A stretch of 64,000 nt of DNA, taken from positions 806,001 to 870,000 of the forward strand of contig NZ_WPHG01000003.1 of NCBI RefSeq assembly GCF_009742725.1. Direction: 5' to 3'. Positions 8,292 through 17,275 of this stretch are shown here, in pieces. Source of the stretch: Nitratireductor arenosus. Lineage in GTDB: Bacteria; Pseudomonadota; Alphaproteobacteria; Rhizobiales; Rhizobiaceae. Position 1 is the first letter of the stretch. Each line of letters begins with the position of its first letter. The notes beneath the pieces are model-generated. The model searched no databases, had not been told where the DNA came from, and saw only the letters and a list, made by a program, of their open reading frames with translations. The position numbers were made by a program, and so were the translations under genes.

Positions 8292-9401
8292 TCAGGCCGC
8301 CGAGGCTTTCGCTTTTTCGGGAAACAGCGCCTTCAGGCCGGCCGCCGAGGCCTCGGCGACGCCGCGCTCGGTGATCAGTCCCGTGACCAGCCGGGCCGGC
8401 GTGACGTCGAAGGCCGGATTGGCGGCGCCGGTGGCGTCCGGCGAAATCCGCACCTGGCACAGCGTTCCGTCCGGCGCACGGCCCCATACCAGCGACACCT
8501 CGTCCCCGTCCCGTTCTTCGATCGGAACGTCGCGCAGCCCGTCGGCAATCGTCCAGTCTATGGTCGGCGAAGGCAGGGCGACGTAAAACGGTACGTGATT
8601 GTCGTATGCAGCGAGCGCCTTCAAATAGGTGCCGATCTTGTTGCACACATCGCCATTGGCGGTCGTGCGGTCGGTGCCGACGATCACCATGTCGATGGCG
8701 CCGCGCTGCATCAGATGCCCGCCGGCATTGTCGACGATCAGCGTGTGCGGCACGCCGTGGCCGGCCATCTCCCAGGCAGTGAGCTGGGCGCCCTGGTTGC
8801 GCGGCCGCGTCTCGTCCACATAAACGTGGACGAAAATGCCTTCCTCCAACGCCAGATAGATCGGCGCGGTCGCGGTGCCGTAATCGACGGTCGCCAGCCA
8901 GCCCGCATTGCAGTGAGTCAGGATATTGACCGTCTCGCCGGGCTTCTTGCGTGCAGCGATCGCGCGGATGAGGGCGAGGCCGTTGCGGCCGATGCCGCGA
9001 TTGAGCTCGACATCCTCGTCGGCGAGTTCGCTGGCGCGCCGATAGGCGGCCGCGGCGCGCTCGGCTTCGGGCAGGGGCCGCAGCAGCGCCCGCATTTCGT
9101 CGAGTGCCCATTTCAGGTTGATTGCCGTTGGCCGGGTGGCGTGCAGCGTGTCCCAGACCGCGTCGAGCGCGACATCGGACGGGTCGGTCCGCATCTGGAG
9201 CGCCACGCCGTAGGCGGCGGTGACGCCGATCAGCGGCGCGCCGCGCACCCACATGTCGCGGATGGCGGTGGCCGCGTCGTTGGCTGATTTCAGCGTCTCG
9301 ACGCGCAATTCGTGCGGCAGCCAGCGCTGGTCGATAATATCGACCGACCGACCGTCCTCGTTCAGCCAGATGGTACGGAAGTGGCGATCGCCGACATTCA
9401 C
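8292..9401 (-). CDS. mtnA: S-methyl-5-thioribose-1-phosphate isomerase
   Basis: Converts 5-methylthioribose-1-phosphate to methylthioribulose-1-phosphate in methionine salvage (and 5-deoxyribose-1-phosphate in the related shunt). The 369-residue eIF-2B-alpha-like protein has RGAPLIG at 53-59, Cys164 in [12 protein letters not shown] and Asp244 in [11 protein letters not shown], matching the catalytic Cys/Asp pair of the family. No ATG fits: the start is GTG at 9401, overlapping the mtnK stop as GTGA, so the genes are translationally coupled. Together with mtnK it converts free methylthioribose to the ketose; the later mtnB/C/D steps are not in this window. Confidence 0.95.
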   Translation of the reverse strand: MNVGDRHFRTIWLNEDGRSVDIIDQRWLPHELRVETLKSANDAATAIRDMWVRGAPLIGVTAAYGVALQMRTDPSDVALDAVWDTLHATRPTAINLKWALDEMRALLRPLPEAERAAAAYRRASELADEDVELNRGIGRNGLALIRAIAARKKPGETVNILTHCNAGWLATVDYGTATAPIYLALEEGIFVHVYVDETRPRNQGAQLTAWEMAGHGVPHTLIVDNAGGHLMQRGAIDMVIVGTDRTTANGDVCNKIGTYLKALAAYDNHVPFYVALPSPTIDWTIADGLRDVPIEERDGDEVSLVWGRAPDGTLCQVRISPDATGAANPAFDVTPARLVTGLITERGVAEASAAGLKALFPEKAKASAA

Positions 9402-10666
9402 GAAATCTCTCCTCGGTCCAGCGTTTCGGCCAGGACGCCGATCTCGGCCAGCGACTGGATGCCGTGCCGGTTGACGGCCAGATGTCGGCCGAATTTCAGC
9501 GCGCGTGCCTCGCAGGCCGCCCGCATATCGACATCCTCGATCTCCTCGAATTCGGCATTGTGCGCCAGGCCGAGAATGCGGCGATGGATCTCGATGCCGG
9601 CGAAGCCGAGCATGTCCGTCCACAAATCGCGCATAAGCCGATGCCGCGCCTGTTCGGCGCCGAGCGCGTCGCCCTGGTCTTCGAACAAGCTTCGTTGATA
9701 AAGCATACCGGTGCGTTCGGTGCGCCACAGAAGCGCGAATTCGGTATGGAATGTGTCCCAGCATTTGCTGATCACGATCAGGAGGTAGGCGCGCATGGCG
9801 TCGCGCTCGCCGCCGCTTTCGTGACCGCGTTGCGAGAAATAGGCCATCCAGAAATTGGCCAGCAGCATGCCGACGTCGAAGGCCATCGGGCCGTAGAAGG
9901 CGAACTCGGGATCGATCACAAATGTGTCGTCGTCCGTCACCATCACCGATCCGGTATGCATGTCGCCATGCACCAGCGTCTCCGCGCCGGTGGCGAAGCG
10001 GTGCTTCAGCCTTTGCGCCTCGACCTTCAGATCGCGGTCGGCGCGCAGTTCGGCCACCAGAAGGTCGAGCTGCGGGCTGGTATGGCGGTTCATCGGCGCG
10101 TCGAAATAGGGATCGGAAAACACCAGGTTCTCGGTGATCTCGCACAATTCCACATTATCCGCGAACAGCGCCAGGTCGGCCTTGCGCTCCCCGGCCCGCA
10201 TGCAAAGATCGGAGCCGCGGAAAAGCGTCCTTGCCAGGAACAGGCCGAGGTCGCGGGCCATATGCGGTGGCCGCCGCCCTTCGATCAACGCCTTGCGCAG
10301 GATGATGTGCGGCGACAGAAATTCCATCACGATCAGCGCCTGGGTCTCGTCGAAATGAAAGATCTCGGGAACCCGCCCCGGCGCGCGCGCCGCCTGCCGC
10401 GTCAACGCGTGATACTCGAAAAACGAACGTTTGAGCGGCAGTGGCCAGGAATCGCCGACCAACCGCACATAAGGCAACGCCTGCTTGACGATGACGGTGC
10501 CGCGCGCGCCTTCCACGATGAAGACCAGATTGAGGTTGCCGTCGCCAACCTCGCGCGCGCGCCATCCTGTCGGATCGTCGCCCAATTTGTCGCGCATCGC
10601 CGCGACGTCGGCGAGGCGCATGGCCAGCGTATCCACGCTCAGCGCTTCGAACGGACGGTCCTGCAT
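9398..10666 (-). CDS. mtnK: 5-methylthioribose kinase
   Basis: Phosphorylates methylthioribose at C1, the entry step for externally acquired or nucleosidase-derived methylthioribose. The 422-residue protein has the aminoglycoside-phosphotransferase-like fold: a nucleotide loop GDGNLNLVF at 41-49, the catalytic HGDMHTGS at 233-240 and the metal-binding DPEFAFYG at 252-259. ATG 10666 was chosen because AGGAGG lies 8 bases upstream. It is divergent from an ABC importer, sharing an operator-bearing promoter region, which argues that the kinase works on an imported sugar rather than only an internal one. Confidence 0.95.
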   Translation of the reverse strand: MQDRPFEALSVDTLAMRLADVAAMRDKLGDDPTGWRAREVGDGNLNLVFIVEGARGTVIVKQALPYVRLVGDSWPLPLKRSFFEYHALTRQAARAPGRVPEIFHFDETQALIVMEFLSPHIILRKALIEGRRPPHMARDLGLFLARTLFRGSDLCMRAGERKADLALFADNVELCEITENLVFSDPYFDAPMNRHTSPQLDLLVAELRADRDLKVEAQRLKHRFATGAETLVHGDMHTGSVMVTDDDTFVIDPEFAFYGPMAFDVGMLLANFWMAYFSQRGHESGGERDAMRAYLLIVISKCWDTFHTEFALLWRTERTGMLYQRSLFEDQGDALGAEQARHRLMRDLWTDMLGFAGIEIHRRILGLAHNAEFEEIEDVDMRAACEARALKFGRHLAVNRHGIQSLAEIGVLAETLDRGEIS

Positions 10667-10893
10667 CAAGCCAGCCTCCTCGATCCTTGGGGTCAATCGG
10701 CATTGCGGTTTCGGCGCGCTGCGCGGCAATGGGGCCGAAATCGCGGGTTCCAGCGTCGCAAAGCGTCGAAGGGGGACGTCCCGTCCGTGCTCTGCCCCCT
10801 GATCCGTTGGATTTCGCCTTGCCCGGCGCCTCCGAGCCCGCGTGTCGACCGGCTCCCATCCTCCCATCTCGACAGCGAGGCTAGGTAACGGCC

Positions 10894-10917
10894 TGTCAAT
10901 TGTCAATCGTATTGACA
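10894..10917. promoter_or_regulatory. Operator cluster between mtnK and ABC importer
   Basis: TGTCAATCGTATTGACA (10901-10917) is a perfect inverted repeat with 7-base arms and a 3-base spacer; another TGTCAAT half-site abuts it at 10894-10900. The arms contain TTGACA on both strands, so they double as -35 elements of divergent promoters (plus: 10912-10917 with TAGCGT 17 bases on). The same half-sites recur before the SorC-type regulator gene. Confidence 0.75.
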
Positions 10918-10958
10918 TTTGCCTACTCGCTCCGTAGCGTCATCGTCGGGAGGACGCG

Positions 10959-12470
10959 ATGGCCGAGGACGCCGTATTCCGTATTGCGGGCGTGACGAAA
11001 TCGTTCGGTCCCAACCTGGTGCTCGGTGGGATCGACCTCGCCCTGCGCGCGGGCGAGGTGACCGTGCTGATGGGTGCCAACGGCGCGGGCAAGTCCACCC
11101 TGGTCAAAATTCTCAGCGGCGTTTACCGGCTCGACGGCGGCGCGATGACGCTTGCCGGCGCGCCACACGATCCAGCTACCCCCGCCGAGGCGATGCGCGC
11201 CGGCGTTGTGACGGTGCACCAAAACATCAACGACGGCGTCGTCGCCGCCCTCGACGTGGCCACCAATTTGACGCTGGACCGGCTCAATGGCGCCGCCGCG
11301 CCGCTGTTTTTCAGCCGTCGCAGGGTGCGGCGCGAGGCGCGGGCGATTGCCGGGCGCATGGGGCTGTCGCTCGACCTTTCCGCCGACATCGCCGGACTGA
11401 GCCTCGCCGACCGACAGATGGTGGCGATCGCGCGCGCCATGTCGCACGAGCCGAAGGTGATGATCCTCGACGAGCCCACCGCCTCGCTGTCGAATAGCGA
11501 GGCTACGCGGCTGTTCCAACTGATCGACCGGCTGCGTGATCGCGGCGTGGCGATCCTCTACATTTCCCACCGCATGTCCGATATCCGCCGGATCGCCGAC
11601 CGCATTCTGAGCCTGCGCGACGGCGCCATCGTCGGTACTTTCGACGAAGCGCCGCTCGACTATGAGGGCGCGGTCAACGCCATGCTCGGCCAGACGGTGG
11701 ACAAGCGCGCCATCAAGGCGCGGGCGGCGACGAAAACGGTGTTTTCGGCCGACGATCTGCGCATCGCGCCGGGCGCGCGTCCGTTCTCGTTTTCTCTCGG
11801 AGCCGGCGAGGTTGTGGCCGTCACCGGGCTGGTCGGCGTCGGCAAGACGGCGCTGGCCGAAACCCTGTTCGCGATCCGCAAGCCCCTCGGCGGTACGATG
11901 AGGCTCGACGCGCGCGCCTACGCGCCTGCCAGTCCCGGCCGCGCGATCGATGCCGGCGTGTTCCTGGTCGCTAAGGACCGCGCCTCGAGCGGCCTCGTGC
12001 CGGACTTCAACATCTACGAAAACATCAGCCTGCCCTTCCTTCGGCGCCTGTCGAGGCTCGGCGTGTCGCAACGTCGTGGCGAGCGCCACGTGGCCCGTGC
12101 GCAGATCGGCGAACTAAGTATTGTGTGCCGGTCCGAGCGCGACAATCTCGCGACCCTTTCGGGTGGCAATCAGCAAAAGGTGACGGTGGGCCGCTGGCTG
12201 TCCCAGCCCTGCCATCTGCTGGTCCTCGACGAACCGTTCCAGGGCGTCGACATCGCCGCTCGGCGCGACATCGCCGCCAAGCTGCGCGCGGGGGCCGGCG
12301 GTCGCGCCACCTTGCTGTTCCTGACCGAGCTGGACGAGGCGATGGAGACGGCCGACCGCATCCTGGTCATGTCGGAACACACGCTGATCGGCGAACACCG
12401 CAACGAGGATGTCGATATGGACCGGTTGCTGGCCGAGGTCGCGGGACGCGACGTGCGCGGCGCGGCATGA
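10959..12470 (+). CDS. Sugar ABC importer ATP-binding protein (RbsA/MglA type)
   Basis: Duplicated ATPase of a CUT2-type sugar importer, 503 residues. The first domain has Walker A GANGAGKST at 39-47, a weak signature LSLADRQ and Walker B VMILDEPTAS; the second has a degenerate GLVGVGKTA P-loop and an intact LSGGNQQK signature with LLVLDEPFQG. This asymmetry is normal for the family. ATG 10959 follows GGGAGG. The stop overlaps the permease start as ATGA. Placement opposite mtnK-mtnA and with a SorC-type regulator suggests the cargo is methylthioribose or a 5-deoxypentose rather than ribose; that is inference. Confidence 0.92.
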   Translation: MAEDAVFRIAGVTKSFGPNLVLGGIDLALRAGEVTVLMGANGAGKSTLVKILSGVYRLDGGAMTLAGAPHDPATPAEAMRAGVVTVHQNINDGVVAALDVATNLTLDRLNGAAAPLFFSRRRVRREARAIAGRMGLSLDLSADIAGLSLADRQMVAIARAMSHEPKVMILDEPTASLSNSEATRLFQLIDRLRDRGVAILYISHRMSDIRRIADRILSLRDGAIVGTFDEAPLDYEGAVNAMLGQTVDKRAIKARAATKTVFSADDLRIAPGARPFSFSLGAGEVVAVTGLVGVGKTALAETLFAIRKPLGGTMRLDARAYAPASPGRAIDAGVFLVAKDRASSGLVPDFNIYENISLPFLRRLSRLGVSQRRGERHVARAQIGELSIVCRSERDNLATLSGGNQQKVTVGRWLSQPCHLLVLDEPFQGVDIAARRDIAAKLRAGAGGRATLLFLTELDEAMETADRILVMSEHTLIGEHRNEDVDMDRLLAEVAGRDVRGAA

Positions 12471-13552
12471 CGGATCCGGGAGAACGCACGGCGATGGACG
12501 TAAGAACCGACGAAGGCCATCTCGGCAAGATGGCGCCCGAGCCGCCGCGCCGGCGCTCGAGCGTCCGCGAGATCGCGATCCGTTACGGATTCATCGCGCT
12601 GCTTCTGGGGCTGGTGATATTTTTCTCCGCCTTCACGCGCGGCTTCGCCTCGCCGCAGGCCGCGGTCTTCATCCTGCAATCGGTCTCCATCACCGGCATC
12701 CTGGCGCTCGGCGTGACCGCGACCTTGGTGGTCGGCGGCTTCGACTTGTCGATCGGCTCGATCGCCACCAGCTCGATGATGGCGGCGGCCTATGTGATGG
12801 TGGTGCTGGAACAGGATGCCATGACGGCCGTCATCGCCTGTCTCGCCATCGGCGCGCTGGTCGGTTTGGTCAACGGCCTGATCATTTGCTATATGCGCGT
12901 GCCCGATCTTCTCGCCACGCTCGGCATGATGTTTCTCTTGATCGGCCTGCAGCGCATCCCGACCGAAGGCCGCTCGATCGCCGTCGGCATGACCCTGCCG
13001 GACGGTTCGACCGCCGCCGGCCAGTTCAGCCAGGCTTTTCTCGCGCTCGGCCGGCACCGATTCGACTTCTTTATTTCCAATCTGGTCCCGTCCTCGGTCG
13101 TAGTGCTGATCGTGCTGGCGATCCTGATCTGGTTCTTTCTCGAATACACCCGCTTCGGTCGCATGATGTACGCCGTCGGCTCGAATGCGCGCGCGGCCGA
13201 GTTCGCCGGCGCGCCGGTCAAGGCCTACAAGATCTGGGCCTATGTCATTTCCGGCGTCTTCGCCTCGATCGGCGGTATTCTCTTGGCCGCGCGGCTCGGC
13301 CGCGGCGACATCGCGTCGGGCAACAATCTACTGCTCGATTCGGTGGCGGCCGCGCTGATCGGCTTCGCCGTGCTGGGCGCGGCCAAGCCCAACGCCTTCG
13401 GTACCGCGATCGGCGCGCTGTTCGTCGGCGTGCTGTTGCAGGGCCTCACCATGATGAACGTGCCTTATTACACCCAGGATTTCATCAAGGGCGCGGTGCT
13501 GGTGATCGCGTTGATGTTCACTTTTGCGCTAGCGGGCCGGGCGGCCCGCTAG
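12467..13552 (+). CDS. Sugar ABC importer permease (RbsC type)
   Basis: 361-residue inner-membrane permease of the CUT2 family with about ten hydrophobic segments. GVTATLVVGGFDLSIGSIA is the conserved substrate-path segment and EYTRFGRMMYAVGSNARAAEFAG the cytoplasmic coupling loop that meets the ATPase. The ATG at 12467 overlaps the upstream stop (ATGA); a second ATG at 12494, 11 bases after GGGAG, would give 352 residues and cannot be excluded. It probably works as a homodimer with the neighbouring ATPase and binding protein. Confidence 0.9.
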   Translation: MTDPGERTAMDVRTDEGHLGKMAPEPPRRRSSVREIAIRYGFIALLLGLVIFFSAFTRGFASPQAAVFILQSVSITGILALGVTATLVVGGFDLSIGSIATSSMMAAAYVMVVLEQDAMTAVIACLAIGALVGLVNGLIICYMRVPDLLATLGMMFLLIGLQRIPTEGRSIAVGMTLPDGSTAAGQFSQAFLALGRHRFDFFISNLVPSSVVVLIVLAILIWFFLEYTRFGRMMYAVGSNARAAEFAGAPVKAYKIWAYVISGVFASIGGILLAARLGRGDIASGNNLLLDSVAAALIGFAVLGAAKPNAFGTAIGALFVGVLLQGLTMMNVPYYTQDFIKGAVLVIALMFTFALAGRAAR

Positions 13553-13601
13553 TGCCAACCCGAACTAACGCCAAACGGAAAATGTCAGTGGAGGAAAGAG
13601 C

Positions 13602-14648
13602 ATGAGAATTACCCGAAGATCATTCGCCCGGCTTGCCGGTGGCCTCGTCGGCGCTGCTTTGGCCGCGCAGGCACCGGCCTTCGCCCAGGACAAGCCCGCC
13701 CCGTTCGACAATCCCGGCGAGGTGGAGATCGCGCTGGTGCGTTATCTGTCGACGGGCGACTTCTTCCAGGCCTATCTCTCCGGCGTGGAGGCCCAGGCCA
13801 AGGCGCTCGGCGTGCAACTGCGCGTTTTCGACAGCCGCCAGGACGCCGCCCTGCAGGCCGACATGGTCGACCAGGCGATCGCGCTCGGTGTCGACGGTAT
13901 CGTCATTCAACACGGCCTGACCGAATCGATGAAGGAAGCGGCCCAGCGCGCCGTCGATGCCGGCATCAAGGTGGTCGCCTTCGACGTCAATGTCGACAAC
14001 GAGGCGATCCCGCAGATCGAGCAGTCCGACCGCGACCTGGCGCGGCTGGCGCTCGAACAGGCGATCAGCGACAATGGCGAGAGCTGGAAGGCGGCCTATG
14101 TCTACGTGCCCGGCATCGCTCCGCTCGACCGCCGCGACGAGACCTGGGTCCAGTTCAAGGAAAAATATCCCGGCATCGAGGAACTCGCCCAGTTCGGAAC
14201 GCTCGACAATCCGATTGCCAATTCGGTCGCCAACCAGGCCCGTTCCGTTCTGTCGGCCAATCCCGACGTGCAGGTCGTGTTCGCGCCCTATGACGAGTTC
14301 GCCAAGGGCGTGAAGATCGCCGTCGACGAGGCCGGCATGGCGGACGGCATCAAGATCTACTCGGCCGACATTTCCACCGCCGACATTTCGGCGATGCGCG
14401 AGCCCGGCAGCGCTTGGGCGGCGACCGCCGCCACCAATCCGGCTGTCGTCGGCCAGGTCTCCGTGCGCGCGCTCGCCATGCTTATGGCCGGCGAGGATCC
14501 CGGCCGCAGCGTCATCGTGCCGCCGACGCTGATCACCCAGAAGCAGCTCAACGACGCCGACATCAAGAACATGGAGGAATTGTCTGAAAAGCTGCCGCAA
14601 TTCGCTCATGCCGACGTGGCGGTGCCGGCCTGGATGCCGCTGCCCTGA
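13602..14648 (+). CDS. Sugar ABC importer periplasmic binding protein, Tat signal
   Basis: 348-residue RbsB-like periplasmic ligand-binding protein. The N-terminus ITRRSFARLAGG carries a twin-arginine motif and a cleavage site after AFA (residue 28), so export by Tat rather than Sec is likely, which is less common for CUT2 binding proteins. The DGIVIQHG and VVAFDVNVDN segments match the sugar-binding hinge region of periplasmic binding protein family 4/LacI-like folds. It follows the permease by 49 bases with a GGAGGAAAGAG ribosome site and is followed by a strong terminator. Confidence 0.9.
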   Translation: MRITRRSFARLAGGLVGAALAAQAPAFAQDKPAPFDNPGEVEIALVRYLSTGDFFQAYLSGVEAQAKALGVQLRVFDSRQDAALQADMVDQAIALGVDGIVIQHGLTESMKEAAQRAVDAGIKVVAFDVNVDNEAIPQIEQSDRDLARLALEQAISDNGESWKAAYVYVPGIAPLDRRDETWVQFKEKYPGIEELAQFGTLDNPIANSVANQARSVLSANPDVQVVFAPYDEFAKGVKIAVDEAGMADGIKIYSADISTADISAMREPGSAWAATAATNPAVVGQVSVRALAMLMAGEDPGRSVIVPPTLITQKQLNDADIKNMEELSEKLPQFAHADVAVPAWMPLP

Positions 14649-14683
14649 GGGCGGTGGCGGCGACACGGCCAACGTCAACGACA

Positions 14684-14710
14684 GGGCGGCCCGGGCGGCC
14701 GCCCTTTTTT
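14684..14710 (+). terminator. Rho-independent terminator after ABC importer operon
   Basis: GGGCGGCC (14684-14691), loop CGGGC, GGCCGCCC (14697-14704), then six Ts. Strong terminator between the convergent importer operon and the regulator gene. Confidence 0.9.
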
Positions 14711-14717
14711 CACTGTG

Positions 14718-15695
14718 TCACGGTTTGGGCCTCGCCGGGCTGCCGGTACCCGCGTCGATGTGCTCGAGCAGGCGCTCGCCGATCGCCGCGCTCGCCACCA
14801 AATGGGTGCAGAAACCGCCGGCGAAGGCAGCGAGCAGCGGCGCGACCTTGGCGTCTTCCTGCACGACCGCCAGCCGTTTGGGAATGGCGCGGATGGAGGT
14901 GAGATCGGCGGAGATCACCCGGCGGTTATAGTCGCAGGCAAGCAGCGAGCCGTCGGCGGTGATCATCTGGCCGGCGATCACGCCGCTCGCCCCGTTGCGC
15001 TTGAGCGCGCTCAACTCTTCAAGCGTCAGCGCGCCGCATTTGATGACGTGGCTGTCGGCATCGAGCGAGCCGACTGAAAACAGCGCCAGATCGCAAGCCT
15101 CGATGCTGTCGAGCTGCTCACGGATCACCGGTTCGGCGCGCAACTCGCGCGCCAGCCGATCCGAGCTCAGCACCAGCGGCGCGTAGAAATTGAGCCCTTT
15201 GGCATTGATGCGCCGGGCGATCTCCATCGTGCACTGGTCGGGCCGGTAGGAATAGGGCGCGCCGAGATTGCCGCAAAGCTGGACCACCGTGACGCCCTCG
15301 AAATCGGCGTAGTTCATCGCATCGGCCATCGCGTAGACCGTGCGGCCCCATGCCACGCCGACCCGGTCGCCATTGCCGATCATCTCAAGAAAGACATTGG
15401 CCGCCAGCGTCGGCACCTCGCCGGCCGGATCGGCCGTCAGGCCCTCGCGCCCGACGATCCACACCGCCTCCAGGCCGAAAGCGTCCTCGATGCGCCGCGC
15501 CGTTACGTCCTGGCGGAACAGATGGGTCGAGGTCGAGATGTTGACGATGCCGTTCTCGCGCGCTTTGCGCAGGTAGAGCGCGACCGAAGCGCGCGAAATC
15601 TCGAGCCGGCGCGCGACCTCGTCCTGGCGCATGCCGTGCGTGTAGTAGAGCCAGGCGGCCTTGTGTATGATCTGGTCGGTCGAGCGGACGGCCAT
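14718..15695 (-). CDS. SorC/DeoR-type sugar-binding transcriptional regulator
   Basis: 325-residue regulator. An N-terminal helix-turn-helix (about 20-45, MRQDEVARRLEISRASVALYL) is joined to the SorC sugar-phosphate-binding domain, recognisable by GDRVGVAWGRT, VVQLCGNLG and the CDLALFSVGSLD segment. It closes the locus, convergent with the importer operon. The TTGACAATTGTCAA palindrome just upstream shares half-sites with the mtnK/importer intergenic dyad, so it probably controls itself, the importer and mtnKA. The effector is probably a sugar phosphate such as methylthioribose-1-phosphate or its ketose (inference). Confidence 0.9.
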   Translation of the reverse strand: MAVRSTDQIIHKAAWLYYTHGMRQDEVARRLEISRASVALYLRKARENGIVNISTSTHLFRQDVTARRIEDAFGLEAVWIVGREGLTADPAGEVPTLAANVFLEMIGNGDRVGVAWGRTVYAMADAMNYADFEGVTVVQLCGNLGAPYSYRPDQCTMEIARRINAKGLNFYAPLVLSSDRLARELRAEPVIREQLDSIEACDLALFSVGSLDADSHVIKCGALTLEELSALKRNGASGVIAGQMITADGSLLACDYNRRVISADLTSIRAIPKRLAVVQEDAKVAPLLAAFAGGFCTHLVASAAIGERLLEHIDAGTGSPARPKP

Positions 15696-15729
15696 GCAAG
15701 CTCCTCAAATTGGACAATAGTCATCTCAT

Positions 15730-15743
15730 TTGACAATTGTCAA
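15730..15743. promoter_or_regulatory. Autoregulatory operator/promoter of SorC-type gene
   Basis: TTGACAATTGTCAA is a perfect 14-base palindrome 35 bases upstream of the regulator start. Its minus-strand TTGACA (15743-15738) would be a -35 element with TATTGT (15719-15714) 18 bases on, so the site overlaps the promoter. Confidence 0.7.
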
Positions 15744-15873
15744 TCGCGAGGCAGGCCACCGTCCCGGTCTGTTCTTCCGTTCGCCGATCGCAAGGCAAGC
15801 GCGCGGCTGGTCGGGGCCGGTTCAGACCGGCGTGCCGATGAAGCGGCTTGACGGCTCGCGCCCGCCCGACAGG

Positions 15874-16266
15874 ATGGCCGGCGTTGATTCTCGAAACGAC
15901 GGAACCGATTCCTTGGCGATCATCATTTACGGCATAAAGACCTGCGACACGATGAAGAAGGCGCGCGCCTGGCTCGAAGGCCGGGGCCTGCAACACCGCT
16001 TTCACGACTATCGCGTCGACGGTCTCGACGCGGCCATTCTGCGCGGCTGGATCGACCAGGTCGGCTGGCAGGTGCTTTTGAACAAGGCGAGCGCGACTTT
16101 TCGCGGTCTCGCCGATGCCGACAAGACCAGCATCGACCAGGCAAAGGCCGAGACATTGATGCTCGTCGAGCCGACGATGATCAAGCGGCCGGTGCTCGAT
16201 GTAGACGGCAGGCTGGTGGTCGGCTTCAAGCCGGCGGTCTACGAGGAGGTTTTCGCTTCCGCGTGA
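15874..16266 (+). CDS. ArsC/YffB-like thioredoxin-fold protein
   Basis: Member of the arsenate reductase-like (ArsC/Spx/YffB) thioredoxin-fold family. The core starts at IIIYGIKTCDTMKKARAWLE, with the single conserved Cys followed by a helix; MIKRPVLDVDGRLVVGF is the cis-Pro strand region. YffB-type proteins are about 118 residues, which fits a TTG start at 15913 (117 residues); ATG 15874 (131 residues) follows a weak AGG. The start is therefore unsettled. No arsenic genes are nearby, so a thiol-dependent role of unknown substrate is more likely than arsenate resistance. Its end overlaps the convergent LysR gene by 28 bases. Confidence 0.8.
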   Translation: MAGVDSRNDGTDSLAIIIYGIKTCDTMKKARAWLEGRGLQHRFHDYRVDGLDAAILRGWIDQVGWQVLLNKASATFRGLADADKTSIDQAKAETLMLVEPTMIKRPVLDVDGRLVVGFKPAVYEEVFASA

Positions 16267-17183
16267 GGCAAAGCAGCCTGCAGGCCTGCTTGCCCGGCTT
16301 CACCGTCGTTTTGAACCTCTTCCAGGATCCAGCGCTTGAAGGCACGAACCTTCGGCGCCTCCGTCTGCGTCGACTCCGTGCACAGCCAATAGCCGAGGCC
16401 GCTCGGCGCGCGCGCGTCGAAGGGCGCGACCAGCCGCCCGTCCGCGACCGCCTCGCCGGCCAGCAACTGCCAGGCCAGCATCACGCCGTGGCCGCAGATC
16501 GCACCGTCCAGGCACAGCAGCGGATCGCGGAAATGTACGCCTGGCTTGAGCGCCACCGGGGCGGCGCCGGCGGCGGCGAACCAGTCCTCCCAGCCGAACA
16601 GCGCCGCCTCGTCGGTGATCTTGGTCGCGTGGGCGAGGTCGGGGATCGTCTTCAGCCTTTCGGCGAGCGCGGGGGCGCAGACCGGAAAGATGTCCTGCGA
16701 AAACAGCAATTCGGCGCGCGTGCCCGCCCAGTCGCCATCGCCCAGCCGGATAGCGACGTCGACGTCGGAATGGGCAAGGTCGGCAAGTCTTGTTGTGGTG
16801 TCGATGCGCACCAGTATGCCGGGATGGAGCGCGAACATCCGCCCGAGGCGCGGGATCAGCCATTTCGATGCGAAGACCGGCGCCACGGAGACCACCAGCG
16901 TGCACTGGTCCTGCCGGCGCACCCACTCCACCGCGCTGGTCAGTTCGGCAAAACCCGCGCCCAGCCGTTCGAAGAAGATGTCGGCCTGACCGCTCGGTTC
17001 CATGCCCCGGCCGGTGCGCGCAAACAATGTCTTGCCGAGCTGTTTTTCGGTGCGGTTGACCTGCTGGCTGACGGCGCTCGCCGAAACGCCCAGTTCCTGC
17101 GCCGCGGCCTGTAGGCTGCCGGTGCGCGCCACCGCCTCGACCGCCCGCAACCCGCTCAGATGAATGCTGTTCAGCGCTCGCAT
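16239..17183 (-). CDS. LysR family regulator, GcvA-like
   Basis: 314-residue LysR-type regulator. The winged helix-turn-helix is at about 6-65 (LRAVEAVARTGSLQAAAQELGVSASAVSQQ), followed by a periplasmic-binding-like effector domain. The SNxxxx-type core and the VFASKWLIPRL segment resemble the GcvA/AmpR subgroup. It is divergent from the DUF1127 gene, with an inverted repeat between them. The last 28 bases overlap the ArsC-like gene on the other strand. Confidence 0.88.
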   Translation of the reverse strand: MRALNSIHLSGLRAVEAVARTGSLQAAAQELGVSASAVSQQVNRTEKQLGKTLFARTGRGMEPSGQADIFFERLGAGFAELTSAVEWVRRQDQCTLVVSVAPVFASKWLIPRLGRMFALHPGILVRIDTTTRLADLAHSDVDVAIRLGDGDWAGTRAELLFSQDIFPVCAPALAERLKTIPDLAHATKITDEAALFGWEDWFAAAGAAPVALKPGVHFRDPLLCLDGAICGHGVMLAWQLLAGEAVADGRLVAPFDARAPSGLGYWLCTESTQTEAPKVRAFKRWILEEVQNDGEAGQAGLQAALPHAEAKTSS

Positions 17184-17232
17184 GAAGTTTTTCTAAACTC
17201 TTGTCGTTGAGTTCTTGATCGTATCGCGTGGC

Positions 17233-17258
17233 AAACAGGCATATTAACACGCCTGTTT
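17233..17258. promoter_or_regulatory. 8-bp-arm inverted repeat upstream of DUF1127 gene
   Basis: AAACAGGC (17233-17240) and GCCTGTTT (17251-17258) form perfect arms around ATATTAACAC. It lies 50 bases from the LysR start and 18 bases before the DUF1127 start codon. It may be the LysR operator, or an RNA hairpin next to the DUF1127 ribosome site. Confidence 0.55.
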
Positions 17259-17275
17259 CATCGGAGATACAAGTC

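Noticed and set aside
15874-16266. ArsC-like gene as part of arsenic resistance with the ArsR-type gene at 18.7-19.0 kb
   Set aside because: The ArsR-type protein lacks a metal-binding CxC and belongs with SRPBCC/DUF899, 2.4 kb away; no arsenite efflux gene is present.
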